From Paracoccaceae bacterium (GTDB lineage Bacteria > Pseudomonadota > Alphaproteobacteria > Rhodobacterales > Rhodobacteraceae): a stretch of 64,000 nucleotides of DNA. The position numbers and the translations under genes are program-made. How positions within the stretch are numbered: position 1 is the first letter of the stretch; every line of letters starts with the position of its first letter. Location of the stretch: positions 232,434 to 296,433 of the forward strand of contig JANSYP010000005.1 of the NCBI GenBank assembly GCA_024742405.1. Direction: 5' to 3'. The notes beneath the pieces were generated by a model. That model was not told where the DNA came from. It saw only the letters and a list, made by a program, of their open reading frames with translations, and did no database searches. This document shows, in pieces, positions 35,159 to 44,256 of the stretch.

Positions 35159-35893
35159 ATGGGCCGGATTGTCCTTGTAACCGGTGCGAGCCGGGGGATC
35201 GGACGCGTGACAGCGGCAGCCTTTGCGGCGGCAGGCTGGACCACCCTGCTGGCTGCGCGGGATCGGAATGCGCTGGAGAGTGTTGCCTCGGAGACCGGCG
35301 GTGTGCCACTGCCCACCGATGTGACCGATCCCGAAGCGGTTTCGGCGCTCTTCGCAAGGATCAGCGCGGACCACGGCCGGCTGGACGCTGTCTTCAACAA
35401 TGCCGGCAGCTTCACCGCGGCCACAGATCCCGGCGATCTGAGTTTTGCCGATTGGCGGCGTGTGATGTCGGTCAATCTCGACGGCGCTTTTCTGATCGCG
35501 AGCGGCGCCTTTGCGCTGATGAAACAACAGACCCCGCAGGGCGGCCGGATCATCAATAACGGCTCGATCTCGGCCCAGGTGCCGCGCCCCATGTCCGTGG
35601 CCTACACGGCCTCCAAGCACGCGGTCACCGGGCTGACCAAATCGATTGCCCTGGACGGACGTGCCCATGGGATCGCGTGCAGCCAGATCGACATCGGCAA
35701 TGCGGCGACCGACATGACCGCGCGGATGCCTCAGGGCGTGCCGCAAGCGGACGGGTCCGTGGCGCCCGAACCGGTGATGGCCGCGCGCCATGTGGCAGAC
35801 GCTGTGGTGCACATGGCCGAACTGCCGCTCGAGGCCAACGTGTTGTTCCAGACGATCATGGCAACGAACATGCCCTTTGTGGGACGCGGCTGA
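35159..35893 (+). CDS. SDR, probable 2-keto-3-deoxy sugar-acid dehydrogenase
   Basis: This 244-residue classical SDR has [11 protein letters not shown] for cofactor binding, NNAG at residues about 80-83, and the catalytic triad region ending in [10 protein letters not shown]. It is the third gene of the sugar-acid cassette. The expected role is oxidation of the keto-deoxy acid to a diketo acid for the FAH-type hydrolase. A gap of 183 bp separates it from that gene and holds no clear ORF or terminator. Assignment is from context; the SDR fold alone does not fix the substrate. Confidence 0.85.
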   Translation: MGRIVLVTGASRGIGRVTAAAFAAAGWTTLLAARDRNALESVASETGGVPLPTDVTDPEAVSALFARISADHGRLDAVFNNAGSFTAATDPGDLSFADWRRVMSVNLDGAFLIASGAFALMKQQTPQGGRIINNGSISAQVPRPMSVAYTASKHAVTGLTKSIALDGRAHGIACSQIDIGNAATDMTARMPQGVPQADGSVAPEPVMAARHVADAVVHMAELPLEANVLFQTIMATNMPFVGRG

Positions 35894-35928
35894 ACCATGG
35901 GGTGACTGGGGTGCTCCCGCCCGTCCTT

Positions 35929-35992
35929 GCCCCCTCCGGGGGCGCGTTCCGTTGGGCTGCGCAGCCGCGCGTTCGCGCGCCTGCGCCAACGG
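35929..35992. terminator. Large inverted repeat between convergent genes
   Basis: A 6-bp hairpin GCCCCC/GGGGGC (35929-35943) is followed by a 44-bp imperfect inverted repeat: outer arms CCGTTGG (35949) and CCAACGG (ending 35992), then GCGCAG/CTGCGC and GCGCG/CGCGC inside. It lies between the SDR and the cytochrome c gene, which converge, and probably acts as a two-way terminator despite lacking a T-run. Confidence 0.55.
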
Positions 35993-36022
35993 TGTGAGAC
36001 GCACAACCGGCGCGCCAGGGCC

Positions 36023-36433
36023 TTAGCTTTGAATGCTCTCCAACCAAGCCAGCAAATCGGCGATCGGTTGGCTTGTCATCATCGGCTGTCCGCTTGGCGT
36101 CGCCAGTGCGACCGCTTCGTCGCCCTCGAAGAAACGTCCGAAAAGCGGCATCTGACCGCCATGGGCCAGCATCAGATCGCGACCGTCGATCTGACTCGCG
36201 ACCATTACGGCCGGAAAAACGCCGCCATTGCGCGCCGAGAGGCCCGTCAGATCCGGCGTCTCGACGGCAATCAATTCGGCCATCGGACCGGTGCCGGTGG
36301 CATCGGCGCCGTGGCAGGTCGCGCAATAGGCTACGTACAGTTCCTGCCCTTGCGTCGCGTCTTGCGCCGTCAGCGGGCCGGCAAGCGTGGCTGTCAGCGC
36401 CACCGCGCTCAGACAGATGCGATTGTAGTTCAT
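36023..36433 (-). CDS. Periplasmic c-type cytochrome
   Basis: This 136-residue class I cytochrome c has a signal peptide (residues 1-23, cut after LTA) and one haem site, CATCH (Cys37-His41). A Met ligand candidate lies in GGQMPLFG near residue 90. It would carry electrons in the periplasm. It is downstream of hemE on the same strand with a 48-bp gap, and may be co-transcribed. The partner oxidoreductase is not visible. Confidence 0.9.
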   Translation of the reverse strand: MNYNRICLSAVALTATLAGPLTAQDATQGQELYVAYCATCHGADATGTGPMAELIAVETPDLTGLSARNGGVFPAVMVASQIDGRDLMLAHGGQMPLFGRFFEGDEAVALATPSGQPMMTSQPIADLLAWLESIQS

Positions 36434-36481
36434 GAAGACTCTCCCAGGTTGCGCCACCCTAACGTGCGCAAGCCAGAGTTG

Positions 36482-37519
36482 TCACGAGTGCTCGCGCAGA
36501 GTCTCCAGCATCAAGGTGACATTGTCCGGATTCGCGTCGGGAGTAATGCCGTGGCCGAGATTGAAGATATGCGGTCCGCCCGAAAACGCCTGACGGATGC
36601 GGCGCACCTCATCGATCAGCGGCTGGCCTCCGGTGACCATGTGGCGCGGGTCCATATTGCCCATCACGCAGCCGTCGCATTGCACATTTTCCGCGGCCCA
36701 ATCGGCATCGACCGAGTAGTCGAGCGCAATGCAATCCGCGCCCGTCGCCCGAGCAAACCCGATCACGGAATCGCCACCCTCGCGCGGGAAGGCGATGACC
36801 GGGACCTCGGGGTGCGCAGCTTTCAGCGCCGCGATGATCCGGCGCGCAGGCTCCAGCGCATAGGCCGCAAAATCGGCTCCCTTGAGCGACCCGGCCCAGC
36901 TGTCGAAGAGCATGAGCACTTCGGCTCCTGCGGCGACCTGCTGTTTCAGGTAACCAATCGTTGCTTCGGTGATCCGGTCCATCAGCGCGTCGAAAAGCGC
37001 GGTGTTGCCGTCCTTGAGCGCGTGGGCCGGAGCCTGATCCGGCGTGCCCTGCCCGGCGATCATGTAGGTGGCAACCGTCCAGGGCGCCCCGGCAAAGCCG
37101 ATCAGCGCCACATCCGACGGAAGCGCGGCCGACAGGTTGCGCACCGTCTGATAGACCGGCGCGAGGTGGTCATGGATGTCGTCTGGACCCTTGAGGGCAT
37201 CAAAATCGGCCTGCTGCGTCACGGTCGAAAGCCGCGGCCCCTCGCCCTGAACAAAGGTGAGGTCGGCGCCAAGTGCATGGGGCACCAGCAGGATGTCTGC
37301 GAACAGGATGGACGCGTCAAACCCATAGCGGCGGATCGGCTGCAGCGTGACCTCGGTCGCGAGGTCAGGGGTGTAGCAGAGCGACAGGAAATCGCCCGCC
37401 TGCGCTCGGGTGGCCCGGTATTCGGGCAGATACCGGCCCGCCTGACGCATCATCCATGCCGGCGGGATTGCCTGCGTCTCTCCGCGCAGGGCGCGCATGA
37501 GTTTTTTGGTTTCGGCCAT
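36482..37519 (-). CDS. hemE: Uroporphyrinogen decarboxylase
   Basis: This 345-residue haem-pathway enzyme decarboxylates uroporphyrinogen III to coproporphyrinogen III. Signatures are [14 protein letters not shown] near the N-terminus and [14 protein letters not shown] in the middle, and the length is typical. The ATG at 37519 starts [13 protein letters not shown], matching the family, instead of the upstream in-frame ATG. It is divergent from hemC, an arrangement common in Rhodobacterales. Confidence 0.96.
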   Translation of the reverse strand: MAETKKLMRALRGETQAIPPAWMMRQAGRYLPEYRATRAQAGDFLSLCYTPDLATEVTLQPIRRYGFDASILFADILLVPHALGADLTFVQGEGPRLSTVTQQADFDALKGPDDIHDHLAPVYQTVRNLSAALPSDVALIGFAGAPWTVATYMIAGQGTPDQAPAHALKDGNTALFDALMDRITEATIGYLKQQVAAGAEVLMLFDSWAGSLKGADFAAYALEPARRIIAALKAAHPEVPVIAFPREGGDSVIGFARATGADCIALDYSVDADWAAENVQCDGCVMGNMDPRHMVTGGQPLIDEVRRIRQAFSGGPHIFNLGHGITPDANPDNVTLMLETLREHS

Positions 37520-37606
37520 CGGCTGCCTCGCGTTAGTCTTTGGTCGGTCGTCCAGCATGTTCCCTCGCTTGTCAACGCAGGCGGCGGCACCACGCAGCCG
37601 ATACTT

Positions 37607-37624
37607 GTCAATTTAACTTGACAC
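37607..37624. promoter_or_regulatory. TGT-N12-ACA inverted repeat upstream of hemC
   Basis: TGTCAATTTAACTTGACA is a perfect 6-bp inverted repeat with a 6-base spacer, 15 bp before the hemC start and in the hemE/hemC divergent gap. It fits the TGT-N12-ACA form recognised by PpsR/CrtJ-type repressors, which regulate haem and bacteriochlorophyll genes in some relatives. It is only a pattern match. Confidence 0.4.
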
Positions 37625-37639
37625 ATCTAGGTGTAAAGC

Positions 37640-38599
37640 ATGAAAGACACTCCCTCCCCCGAACATCCGCTGCGCATCGGCACCCGCGGCTCGCCGCTGG
37701 CACTGGCCCAGGCGCATGAGACCCGCGACCGGCTTTCGGCGGCCTTCGAACTGTCCCCGGAGGCGTTCGAGATCGTCGTGATCAAGACCACGGGGGACGA
37801 CAAGTTTCTTATCGATGCGGACAAGCCGTTGAAGGAGCTGGGTGGCAAGGGGCTTTTTACACGAGAGATCGAGGACGCCCTGCTCGCCGGAGGGATCGAC
37901 ATCGCCGTGCACTCGATGAAGGACATGCCCGTCGATCAGCCCGACGGGCTGGTGATCGATTGCAACCTGCACCGCGAGGACGTGCGGGACGCGTTCGTCA
38001 CGCTCGAGGGCATCACCCTGGCCGATCTGCCCGACGGTGCCGTGGTCGGCACCTCATCGCTGCGGCGGCGGGCGCAACTGGCGCACCGCCGTCCGGATCT
38101 GCGGTTGGTGGAGTTTCGCGGCAATGTCCAGACCCGGATGAAAAAGCTGGGCGACGGCGCGGCGGCGGCGACCTTCCTGGCGATGGCCGGGCTGAACCGG
38201 CTGAGTATGGACAATGTGCCGCGCCACGCCATGGCGCCCGAGGACATGCTACCGGCGGTGGCGCAGGGTACCATAGGCATCGAGCGGCGTGCGGACGATG
38301 CGCGCGCGGCGGAGATGCTCGAGGCCATCCATCACCGCCCCACCGGCGTGCGGCTCCTAGCAGAACGCGCCTATCTGGCGAAGCTCGACGGCTCCTGCGA
38401 AACCCCCATTGCCGGCCTCGCAGAGCTGCACCATGGCACGGTGCACCTGCGCGGCGAAATCCTGCGTCCGGATGGCTCCGAGGTACTGACCGAAGAAGCC
38501 TCCGCACCGGTCGAAGACGCCGAAGAGCTGGGTGAGGCCCTCGCCGGACGGCTGTTGGCCCGCGCGCCTGCGGACTTCTTTGACTGGCGGGCGGCCTGA
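37640..38599 (+). CDS. hemC: Hydroxymethylbilane synthase (porphobilinogen deaminase)
   Basis: This 319-residue enzyme joins four porphobilinogens into hydroxymethylbilane. It has IGTRGSPLALAQAHE at the N-terminus, KGLFTREIEDALLAGGIDIAVHSMKDMP in the active-site region, and the dipyrromethane-cofactor Cys253 in LDGSCETPIAGLAEL. The length is typical. It is divergent from hemE, which performs a later step of the same pathway. Confidence 0.96.
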   Translation: MKDTPSPEHPLRIGTRGSPLALAQAHETRDRLSAAFELSPEAFEIVVIKTTGDDKFLIDADKPLKELGGKGLFTREIEDALLAGGIDIAVHSMKDMPVDQPDGLVIDCNLHREDVRDAFVTLEGITLADLPDGAVVGTSSLRRRAQLAHRRPDLRLVEFRGNVQTRMKKLGDGAAAATFLAMAGLNRLSMDNVPRHAMAPEDMLPAVAQGTIGIERRADDARAAEMLEAIHHRPTGVRLLAERAYLAKLDGSCETPIAGLAELHHGTVHLRGEILRPDGSEVLTEEASAPVEDAEELGEALAGRLLARAPADFFDWRAA

Positions 38600-38722
38600 G
38601 GCGCCCTTTGGTCTCTGCCATGCGGCCCTGAACCGACGCTCCTCCGGGACCCGCCCGACAACTTCGGGGTTCGACAATCCGGCACAACCCGCTAAGTGCT
38701 GCGGACCGAACGGGGGGTTCCC

Positions 38723-38932
38723 ATGATAAATGATCCGCTTTTCATCATCGCGGCGATCGCCTGCCTTCTGGTGCTTGGCATATTGCTCGTCGGTATCGGC
38801 GGGTTCGCCCGGGGCGGCGAGTTCAACAAGAAGCATGCCAACCGAATCATGCGATACCGAATCGCTGCTCAGTTCATCGCGGTCCTGCTGATCCTCGCCT
38901 TTGTCGCGGTCCGACGCATGACCGGCCAGTAA
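38723..38932 (+). CDS. Small twin-transmembrane protein
   Basis: This 69-residue protein has two hydrophobic helices (FIIAAIACLLVLGILLVGIGGF and FIAVLLILAFVAVR) joined by a basic loop (KKHANRIMRYR). This architecture matches the twin-transmembrane (HIG1-like) small proteins common upstream of the cobalamin adenosyltransferase in Rhodobacterales. In that fold, members associate with respiratory complexes. The ATG at 38723 follows a G-rich stretch (38712-38717) that could serve as a ribosome site. Confidence 0.8.
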   Translation: MINDPLFIIAAIACLLVLGILLVGIGGFARGGEFNKKHANRIMRYRIAAQFIAVLLILAFVAVRRMTGQ

Positions 38933-38964
38933 GCCCAATCGTCAAACCCAGTCAGGACAGTCCG

Positions 38965-39537
38965 ATGGTCGTGCTCAACAAGATTTACACCAAGACCGGC
39001 GACGCCGGTGAAACAGCGCTCGGCAACGGCTCGCGGGTCGCGAAGTACACGCTGCGGGTCAGCGCCTACGGCACCGTGGACGAGGCCAACGCGACGGTCG
39101 GTCTGGCGCGGCTGCATGCGGACGGACCGTTCGATGCGCAGCTTGCCGCGATCCAGAACGATCTCTTCGATCTCGGCGCGGATCTGTGCCGTCCGGACAT
39201 GGAGCGCGATGCCGAGGCCGAGTACCCACCGCTGCGCATGGCGCCAACGCAAGTCACGCGGCTTGAGGCGGAAATCGACGCCATGAACGACGTGCTGGAC
39301 CCGCTGCGCAGCTTCATTCTGCCTGGCGGCTCACCGCTGGCCGCACAGCTTCACCTCTGCCGGACGGTCTCGCGCCGGGCGGAGCGGCTGACCGTGGAAC
39401 TGGCGACCGCCGAAGCGATCAACCCGTCGGCGGTTCAGTATCTCAACCGGCTGTCCGACTGGTTCTTCGTCGCCTCGCGCATCGCCAATGACGACGGCAA
39501 GGCGGATGTGCTCTGGGTGCCGGGCGCAAACCGCTGA
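38965..39537 (+). CDS. Cob(I)alamin adenosyltransferase, PduO type
   Basis: This 190-residue enzyme attaches adenosine to cob(I)alamin, making coenzyme B12. It has TKTGDAGETALGNGSRVAK at the N-terminus, the SFILPGGSPLAAQLHLCRTVSRRAER signature, and the C-terminal VQYLNRLSDWFFVASR. It supplies B12-dependent mutases such as those of the ethylmalonyl-CoA pathway, for which mcd lies elsewhere in the window. It starts 32 bp after the small membrane protein. Confidence 0.94.
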   Translation: MVVLNKIYTKTGDAGETALGNGSRVAKYTLRVSAYGTVDEANATVGLARLHADGPFDAQLAAIQNDLFDLGADLCRPDMERDAEAEYPPLRMAPTQVTRLEAEIDAMNDVLDPLRSFILPGGSPLAAQLHLCRTVSRRAERLTVELATAEAINPSAVQYLNRLSDWFFVASRIANDDGKADVLWVPGANR

Positions 39538-39541
39538 AACG

Positions 39542-39910
39542 CTAGGGCACGGCGGGCTGCCAGAGCTCGATGGGGTTGCCCTCGGGGTCGCGCAGCCAGG
39601 CGAACTGCCCGTTCGGATAGTCTTCGGGATCGCGGCGCACCTCTATCTGCGCGGCTTCGAGTTGGGCGATCATCGCCTCCAGATCGTCCACGCGGAAGTT
39701 CAGCATGAAGGGGCGCGCACCGCCGCCCAACGGATCGGTCACCTCAGCGAACGGCGCGAAAACCGTCTCTCCCGCCGCCTGCCGCCAGGGCGGCGTGGCG
39801 TAGTCGCCCGGAACGAGATCGATGCCGAGATGGTCGCGGTACCATGCGGCCAGCACGTCCGGCGCCTGGGCGGCAAAGAAGACGCCGCCGATGCCCGTCA
39901 CCTTTTCCAT
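39542..39910 (-). CDS. VOC-family (glyoxalase-like) protein
   Basis: This 122-residue vicinal-oxygen-chelate protein has one paired beta-alpha-beta-beta-beta module: GIGGVFFAAQAPDVLAAWYRDHLGI at the N-terminus and WLRDPEGNPIELWQP at the C-terminus, where the Glu is a metal ligand. Substrate is unknown; the family includes glyoxalase I, dioxygenases and resistance proteins. The start is the ATG at 39910, with GGAG upstream. Confidence 0.85.
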   Translation of the reverse strand: MEKVTGIGGVFFAAQAPDVLAAWYRDHLGIDLVPGDYATPPWRQAAGETVFAPFAEVTDPLGGGARPFMLNFRVDDLEAMIAQLEAAQIEVRRDPEDYPNGQFAWLRDPEGNPIELWQPAVP

Positions 39911-40089
39911 AGACGCCGCTCCCACTCTGTCCGCGACCCGAGCCTACCACGAACGTGGCGTTTCCGGGTGATCGCGCGTCGATTTTGTTCTGTTGAAACC
40001 CCTTCAGGTTCGCTAAATGCCTGCCGAACGGCAAAGTCACGGCACCGTCTCGGGCGTGCCGGCGCGCAAACAGTCAGGAGGCGACCGCC

Positions 40090-40851
40090 ATGAAGATCCT
40101 CGTGCCCGTCAAGCGGGTGATCGATTACAACGTCAAGGTGCGGGTCAAGGCCGACGGCACCGGCGTTGATCTGGCGAATGTGAAGATGTCGATGAACCCG
40201 TTCGACGAAATTGCCGTCGAGGAAGCGATCCGGCTGAAGGAAAAAGGCGTGGCGACCGAGGTCATCGCGGTCTCCATCGGCGTGAAGCAGGCGCAGGAGA
40301 CGCTGCGCACGGCCCTCGCCATGGGGGCAGACCGGGCCGTCCTGATCGTGGCGGCGGACGACGTCCACACCGACATCGAACCGCTGGCCGTGGCCAAGCT
40401 GCTCAAGGGCGTCATCGACGCCGAAGAGCCGGGCCTGGTGATTTGTGGCAAGCAGGCCATCGACAATGACATGAATGCCACAGGCCAGATGCTGTCGGCG
40501 CTGCTGGGCTGGAGCCAGGCGACCTTTGCCTCCGAGCTTGAACTTGAGGGCGACAAGGCCAAGGTGACCCGTGAGGTCGACGGCGGGTTGCAGACCATCG
40601 AGGTCAGCCTGCCCGCGATCGTCACTGTGGATCTGCGCCTCAACGAGCCGCGCTATGCCAGCCTGCCCAACATCATGAAGGCCAAGAAAAAGCCGCTGGA
40701 GGAGAAATCCCCGGCGGACTACGACGTCGATGTCACGCCCCGTCTGAGCGTGGTGAAGACCGACGAGCCGTCCGAGCGCGCTGCCGGCGTCAAGGTCGCC
40801 TCCGTCGATGAGCTGCTGGTGAAACTCAAAGACGAAGCGGGAGTGATCTGA
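40090..40851 (+). CDS. etfB: Electron transfer flavoprotein beta subunit
   Basis: This 253-residue beta subunit of the heterodimeric flavoprotein accepts electrons from acyl-CoA dehydrogenases and passes them to ETF-quinone oxidoreductase. It has the typical N-terminus [18 protein letters not shown], the signature [22 protein letters not shown], and [18 protein letters not shown], which gives the recognition loop. It overlaps etfA by one base. It would serve mcd and the acyl-CoA dehydrogenases of the cell. AGGAGGCG precedes the ATG. Confidence 0.97.
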   Translation: MKILVPVKRVIDYNVKVRVKADGTGVDLANVKMSMNPFDEIAVEEAIRLKEKGVATEVIAVSIGVKQAQETLRTALAMGADRAVLIVAADDVHTDIEPLAVAKLLKGVIDAEEPGLVICGKQAIDNDMNATGQMLSALLGWSQATFASELELEGDKAKVTREVDGGLQTIEVSLPAIVTVDLRLNEPRYASLPNIMKAKKKPLEEKSPADYDVDVTPRLSVVKTDEPSERAAGVKVASVDELLVKLKDEAGVI

Positions 40852-41780
40852 TGGCCGTACTTCTTCTTGCCGAAGTGACCGATGGCACGCTGTCGCACGA
40901 CGCGACGGCCAAGGCCGTTAACGCCGCGACTCAATTGGGCGAGGTGACCGTGCTGTGTGCGGGCGGTCAGGCTGCTGCTGCCGCCGAAGAGGCCGCAACC
41001 ATCGCGGGCGTCGCCAAGGTGCTTGTGGCCGAGGATGCGAGCCTTGGCCACCGCCTTGCGGAGCCGACGGCAGCGCTGATTGCCGGTCTTGCGGAGGGTT
41101 ACGAGCATATCGCGGCGCCCGCCACGACGGATGCCAAGAACATCCTGCCCCGTGTCGCGGCGTTGCTGGATGTGATGGTGATTTCCGAGGTGATGGGCAT
41201 CGTGGATGCCAACACCTTCGAGCGCCCAATCTACGCCGGCAACGCGATCCAGACCGTCCAGAGCGCGGACGCGACCAAGGTGATGACCATCCGCACATCG
41301 ACCTTCGATGCCGCGGGCGATCAGGCCGCCGCGCCGGTCGAGTCGATCTCGGTCAGCGACAATCCAGGGCTCTCGTCCTGGATCGAGGACAAGGTCGCCG
41401 AAAGCGACCGCCCCGAGCTGACCAGCGCCGGCATCGTCGTCTCCGGCGGGCGCGGCGTGGGCTCCGAAGAGGAGTTCAAGATCATCGAAGGACTCGCCGA
41501 CAAGCTTGGCGCCGCGGTCGGCGCCTCGCGCGCGGCGGTGGACTCGGGCTACGCGCCAAACGACTGGCAGGTCGGCCAGACCGGCAAGGTCGTGGCGCCC
41601 GAGCTCTACATCGCGGTGGGCATCTCCGGCGCGATCCAGCACCTGGCCGGCATGAAGGACAGCAAGGTCATCGTCGCGATCAACAAGGACGAGGAAGCGC
41701 CGATCTTTCAGGTCGCCGACTACGGGCTGGTCGCCGACCTCTTCGAGGCCGTTCCAGAGCTGACCGATAAGCTGGGGTGA
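40851..41780 (+). CDS. etfA: Electron transfer flavoprotein alpha subunit
   Basis: This 309-residue alpha subunit binds FAD. The C-terminal FAD region has [34 protein letters not shown] and [16 protein letters not shown]. The start overlaps the etfB stop (TGATG), and a strong terminator follows. Confidence 0.97.
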   Translation: MAVLLLAEVTDGTLSHDATAKAVNAATQLGEVTVLCAGGQAAAAAEEAATIAGVAKVLVAEDASLGHRLAEPTAALIAGLAEGYEHIAAPATTDAKNILPRVAALLDVMVISEVMGIVDANTFERPIYAGNAIQTVQSADATKVMTIRTSTFDAAGDQAAAPVESISVSDNPGLSSWIEDKVAESDRPELTSAGIVVSGGRGVGSEEEFKIIEGLADKLGAAVGASRAAVDSGYAPNDWQVGQTGKVVAPELYIAVGISGAIQHLAGMKDSKVIVAINKDEEAPIFQVADYGLVADLFEAVPELTDKLG

Positions 41781-41803
41781 GCCCCGGGGAGAATCCCAAT
41801 CTC

Positions 41804-41831
41804 GGGGCCGCTCTCGGGCGGCCCCTTTTTT
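41804..41831 (+). terminator. Rho-independent terminator after etfBA
   Basis: A perfect 8-bp stem GGGGCCGC/GCGGCCCC (41804-41811 with 41818-41825, 6-base loop) is followed by six T residues to 41831. Confidence 0.9.
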
Positions 41832-42564
41832 AGTCTTCGGACGCCCGCGTACGCACGGTCAACTGGTACGGCATAGTCTTCGGCTGGTTGTCGTAGTCGA
41901 AGTGGAAAACACGTATAGAGTAGGCTGGGAAATCCGCACGTTTGCGAAATCGGCCGTTAGGGACGCCGCCTGGACTGTTCCAGATCTTCCCACCGAGATC
42001 GTCATAGACGAACAGGCTGACATCGCCCGTAACCCCGATTGATATTTCGCCTTCGAACTCATCGGGCAGAATGACGCTGTAATAATCATCATTGTCTTTT
42101 GCCACGTTTGCCGAAACCGTTGCCCCCACCGGGATCAAGTTGGCGCGGGCAAGACTGTCATTGGGTTCGGCTTCCGCTCCTTCGAGCCAGACCGGCGGCG
42201 CTGCTGCCTGCGATGTGACTGCGGCTGGGGAGGCAGGCTGCACTTCGGCCGCGTTCACGTCCAATGTCGCAGGAGGGGCTTTGCGCGTGGTTGCCCCGGG
42301 ATCCGCCTCTCCGCCGGACATGTTTGCAACCGTTGAGGATGCGACTGGCGCGAACAGGGATAGGGCGAAGACCCCAATGCCGACGATGAAGACCAGCGTT
42401 CCTGCGGATGTGGCCTCGAACTTCAGACCCAGAAAGTGCAGGACGGTCTTGTCGCCGTCGCCAGGCGGGCGAAAGATAAGCCACAGGCCAGCCACTGCGA
42501 TCACAGCGCCAAAGCCGATCAAGGCGAGCTTCATGGTCGGATCAAGCGGTGCGATTTCCATCAT
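41830..42564 (-). CDS. Membrane-anchored protein with a C-terminal beta domain
   Basis: This 244-residue protein has two membrane helices (LALIGFGAVIAVAGLWLIF and GTLVFIVGIGVFALSLFAPVA), a Pro/Ala-rich linker (about 95-140), and a C-terminal domain beginning AEPNDSLARANLIPVGATVSANV, then DNDDYYSVILP. This resembles the bacterial pre-peptidase C-terminal (PPC) beta-fold, normally attached to secreted enzymes. Here it is alone on a membrane anchor, so its role is unclear. It converges on etfA and overlaps the terminator by two bases. Confidence 0.75.
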   Translation of the reverse strand: MMEIAPLDPTMKLALIGFGAVIAVAGLWLIFRPPGDGDKTVLHFLGLKFEATSAGTLVFIVGIGVFALSLFAPVASSTVANMSGGEADPGATTRKAPPATLDVNAAEVQPASPAAVTSQAAAPPVWLEGAEAEPNDSLARANLIPVGATVSANVAKDNDDYYSVILPDEFEGEISIGVTGDVSLFVYDDLGGKIWNSPGGVPNGRFRKRADFPAYSIRVFHFDYDNQPKTMPYQLTVRTRASED

Positions 42565-42638
42565 TGCCCCACAAGTTGACGCAAGGACACCGTAGGCGGA
42601 CTCATTTTCGCGACAAAGTTAAAACTGTCCCGGTGCCG

Positions 42639-43556
42639 TCAGCGCACCTTTTCGAGCGACAGCGTGCGGTCACGCAGCCAGTCCATGAACGCGGTTTGGT
42701 TCGCCGTCAGCGGGCGCCATTCTTCGGGTGGTATGGCGGGGCCGACGATCGGCGCCTGTGGTTTGTCCAGAGAGTGGTGCACTTCGTAGAGCAGCAAGCT
42801 TTGGCGCAGCGTCGCCGAGATGTGGCTGGCCACCTGATAGAAACGCGAATTGCTGCCGGGAAAGAAGATCGGCACCACGGTCGCGCCGCTGCGCTGGATC
42901 ATCTTTGCGGTAAACGCATTCCAGGGACGCTCGATCGCCGGACCGAAGGCCGTGTCCGACGACGCAACAACCCCCGACGGAAAGAGCGCGACCAGACCGC
43001 CGGCGGACAGATGCTCCATCGACCGGCGCCGCATCACGAGATTCTGCTGCAGCGCGTCCGCTTCGTGCGGGAACGGGACCGGGATCATGAACCGGTCGAT
43101 CTCTGCCACTCCGGTCAGCAGGGATCGCGTCAGGATCTTGTAGTCCTCGCGCACCCGACCGATCACCTCGGCAAGGACCATCCCGTCGACCAACCCGTGC
43201 GGGTGGTTCGCGACGATCACGACCGGTCCGCTGCGCGGGATACGCTGGATGATTGCCTCCGGGGTGACCAGGTCGATGCCCATCACCTCCAGCGCCGTGC
43301 TCCAAAAGGCTTGACCGTCGGGCCGTCCATGGCGCTCGAATCGGCGCACCCGGCGCATCAGGGGGATCTTGGCCGTCGCCCATTCGATTGTTCGGATGGT
43401 CAGCGCCTTTAGCGGATGGTCCGCACTGGTGGCATAGGACAGCTTTCGCGCGGGATAAGGAGCGTCGTGTGCGACGTGTTCGTGCAGCCGGGATAGGCTG
43501 TCATGGTAGCTTTCGACCACGCCGTCGCTCCGTCTGTCGCTCTGCGCCTCGACCAC
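42639..43556 (-). CDS. Lysophospholipid/1-acylglycerol-phosphate acyltransferase family
   Basis: This 305-residue PlsC-like acyltransferase has the catalytic H-X4-D motif as NHPHGLVDG near residue 120 and the second block LVALFPSGVV. It probably adds an acyl chain to a lysophospholipid or ornithine lipid precursor at the membrane. The start is a GTG, the only sensible in-frame choice. It follows HPr by 14 bp on the same strand. Confidence 0.88.
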   Translation of the reverse strand: MVEAQSDRRSDGVVESYHDSLSRLHEHVAHDAPYPARKLSYATSADHPLKALTIRTIEWATAKIPLMRRVRRFERHGRPDGQAFWSTALEVMGIDLVTPEAIIQRIPRSGPVVIVANHPHGLVDGMVLAEVIGRVREDYKILTRSLLTGVAEIDRFMIPVPFPHEADALQQNLVMRRRSMEHLSAGGLVALFPSGVVASSDTAFGPAIERPWNAFTAKMIQRSGATVVPIFFPGSNSRFYQVASHISATLRQSLLLYEVHHSLDKPQAPIVGPAIPPEEWRPLTANQTAFMDWLRDRTLSLEKVR

Positions 43557-43570
43557 GCTCTTTGCGCTGC

Positions 43571-43849
43571 TCAGAACTCTTCGTCGAACCGCCGCGCCAC
43601 CAGCGCTTCGAGCGCCTGGGCCAGCGCCGTGGCCTCGGGACCCGAAGTTTCGACCTCAATAGTGGTTCCCTTTGAGGCTGCCAACATCAAAAGCCCCATG
43701 ATGCTGTCCCCAGAGGAAGTCATGCCGTCGCGGCTGACCTCAGCCTGCGCATCGTACGCTTCGACCACTTCGACCAGCTTCGCTGACGCACGAGCATGAA
43801 GACCCTTCTCGTTGATGATCTCCAGGCGACGAGAACATGTCAGGCTCAT
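43571..43849 (-). CDS. ptsH: HPr phosphocarrier protein
   Basis: This 92-residue HPr has the active His18 in GLHARAS and the HprK target Ser49 in SSGDSIMGLLML. It belongs to the alphaproteobacterial regulatory phosphotransfer chain, with no sugar permease. Its start overlaps the EIIA stop (ATGA). Enzyme I (PtsP) is not in the window. Confidence 0.95.
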   Translation of the reverse strand: MSLTCSRRLEIINEKGLHARASAKLVEVVEAYDAQAEVSRDGMTSSGDSIMGLLMLAASKGTTIEVETSGPEATALAQALEALVARRFDEEF

Positions 43850-44256
43850 GGATGCTCTGCGATGCTTTCTTCTTGCACGTCAAACACGTCTATGTATTTC
43901 CGTCCGGCATCGAGCGCAAGCGCGATGGCCATTGGCAGCGGCTTGTTGCGCGACTTGGCCAGCTTGATCAGCATCGGCAGATTCGCACCATAGAGGATCC
44001 GGCGGCGCGCGCCGGAGCAGGCCGGCAGAGACAGGTTCGAAGGCGAGCCGCCGAACATGTCGGTGACCACGACAACGCCGTCGCCCTGATCCACCGCATC
44101 GGCGGCCTTGCGGATTTCCGCGGTTTTCACCTGACGATCGTCATTCACACCGATGGATATCGCACGCATACCGGCCTGACGTCCGAGCACATGCTCCACC
44201 GTTGCGAGCAATTCCCGTGCAAGCCCGCCATGGGCAACAATCACGACACCGATCAC
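43846..44256 (-). CDS. PTS EIIA component, mannose family
   Basis: This 136-residue EIIA-Man domain takes phosphate from HPr on His9 ([13 protein letters not shown]) and has [15 protein letters not shown]. In alphaproteobacteria it acts as a regulatory end point, not as part of a sugar importer. The start is GTG at 44256, overlapping the RapZ stop (GTGA); a longer frame would run into rapZ. Confidence 0.93.
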   Translation of the reverse strand: MIGVVIVAHGGLARELLATVEHVLGRQAGMRAISIGVNDDRQVKTAEIRKAADAVDQGDGVVVVTDMFGGSPSNLSLPACSGARRRILYGANLPMLIKLAKSRNKPLPMAIALALDAGRKYIDVFDVQEESIAEHP

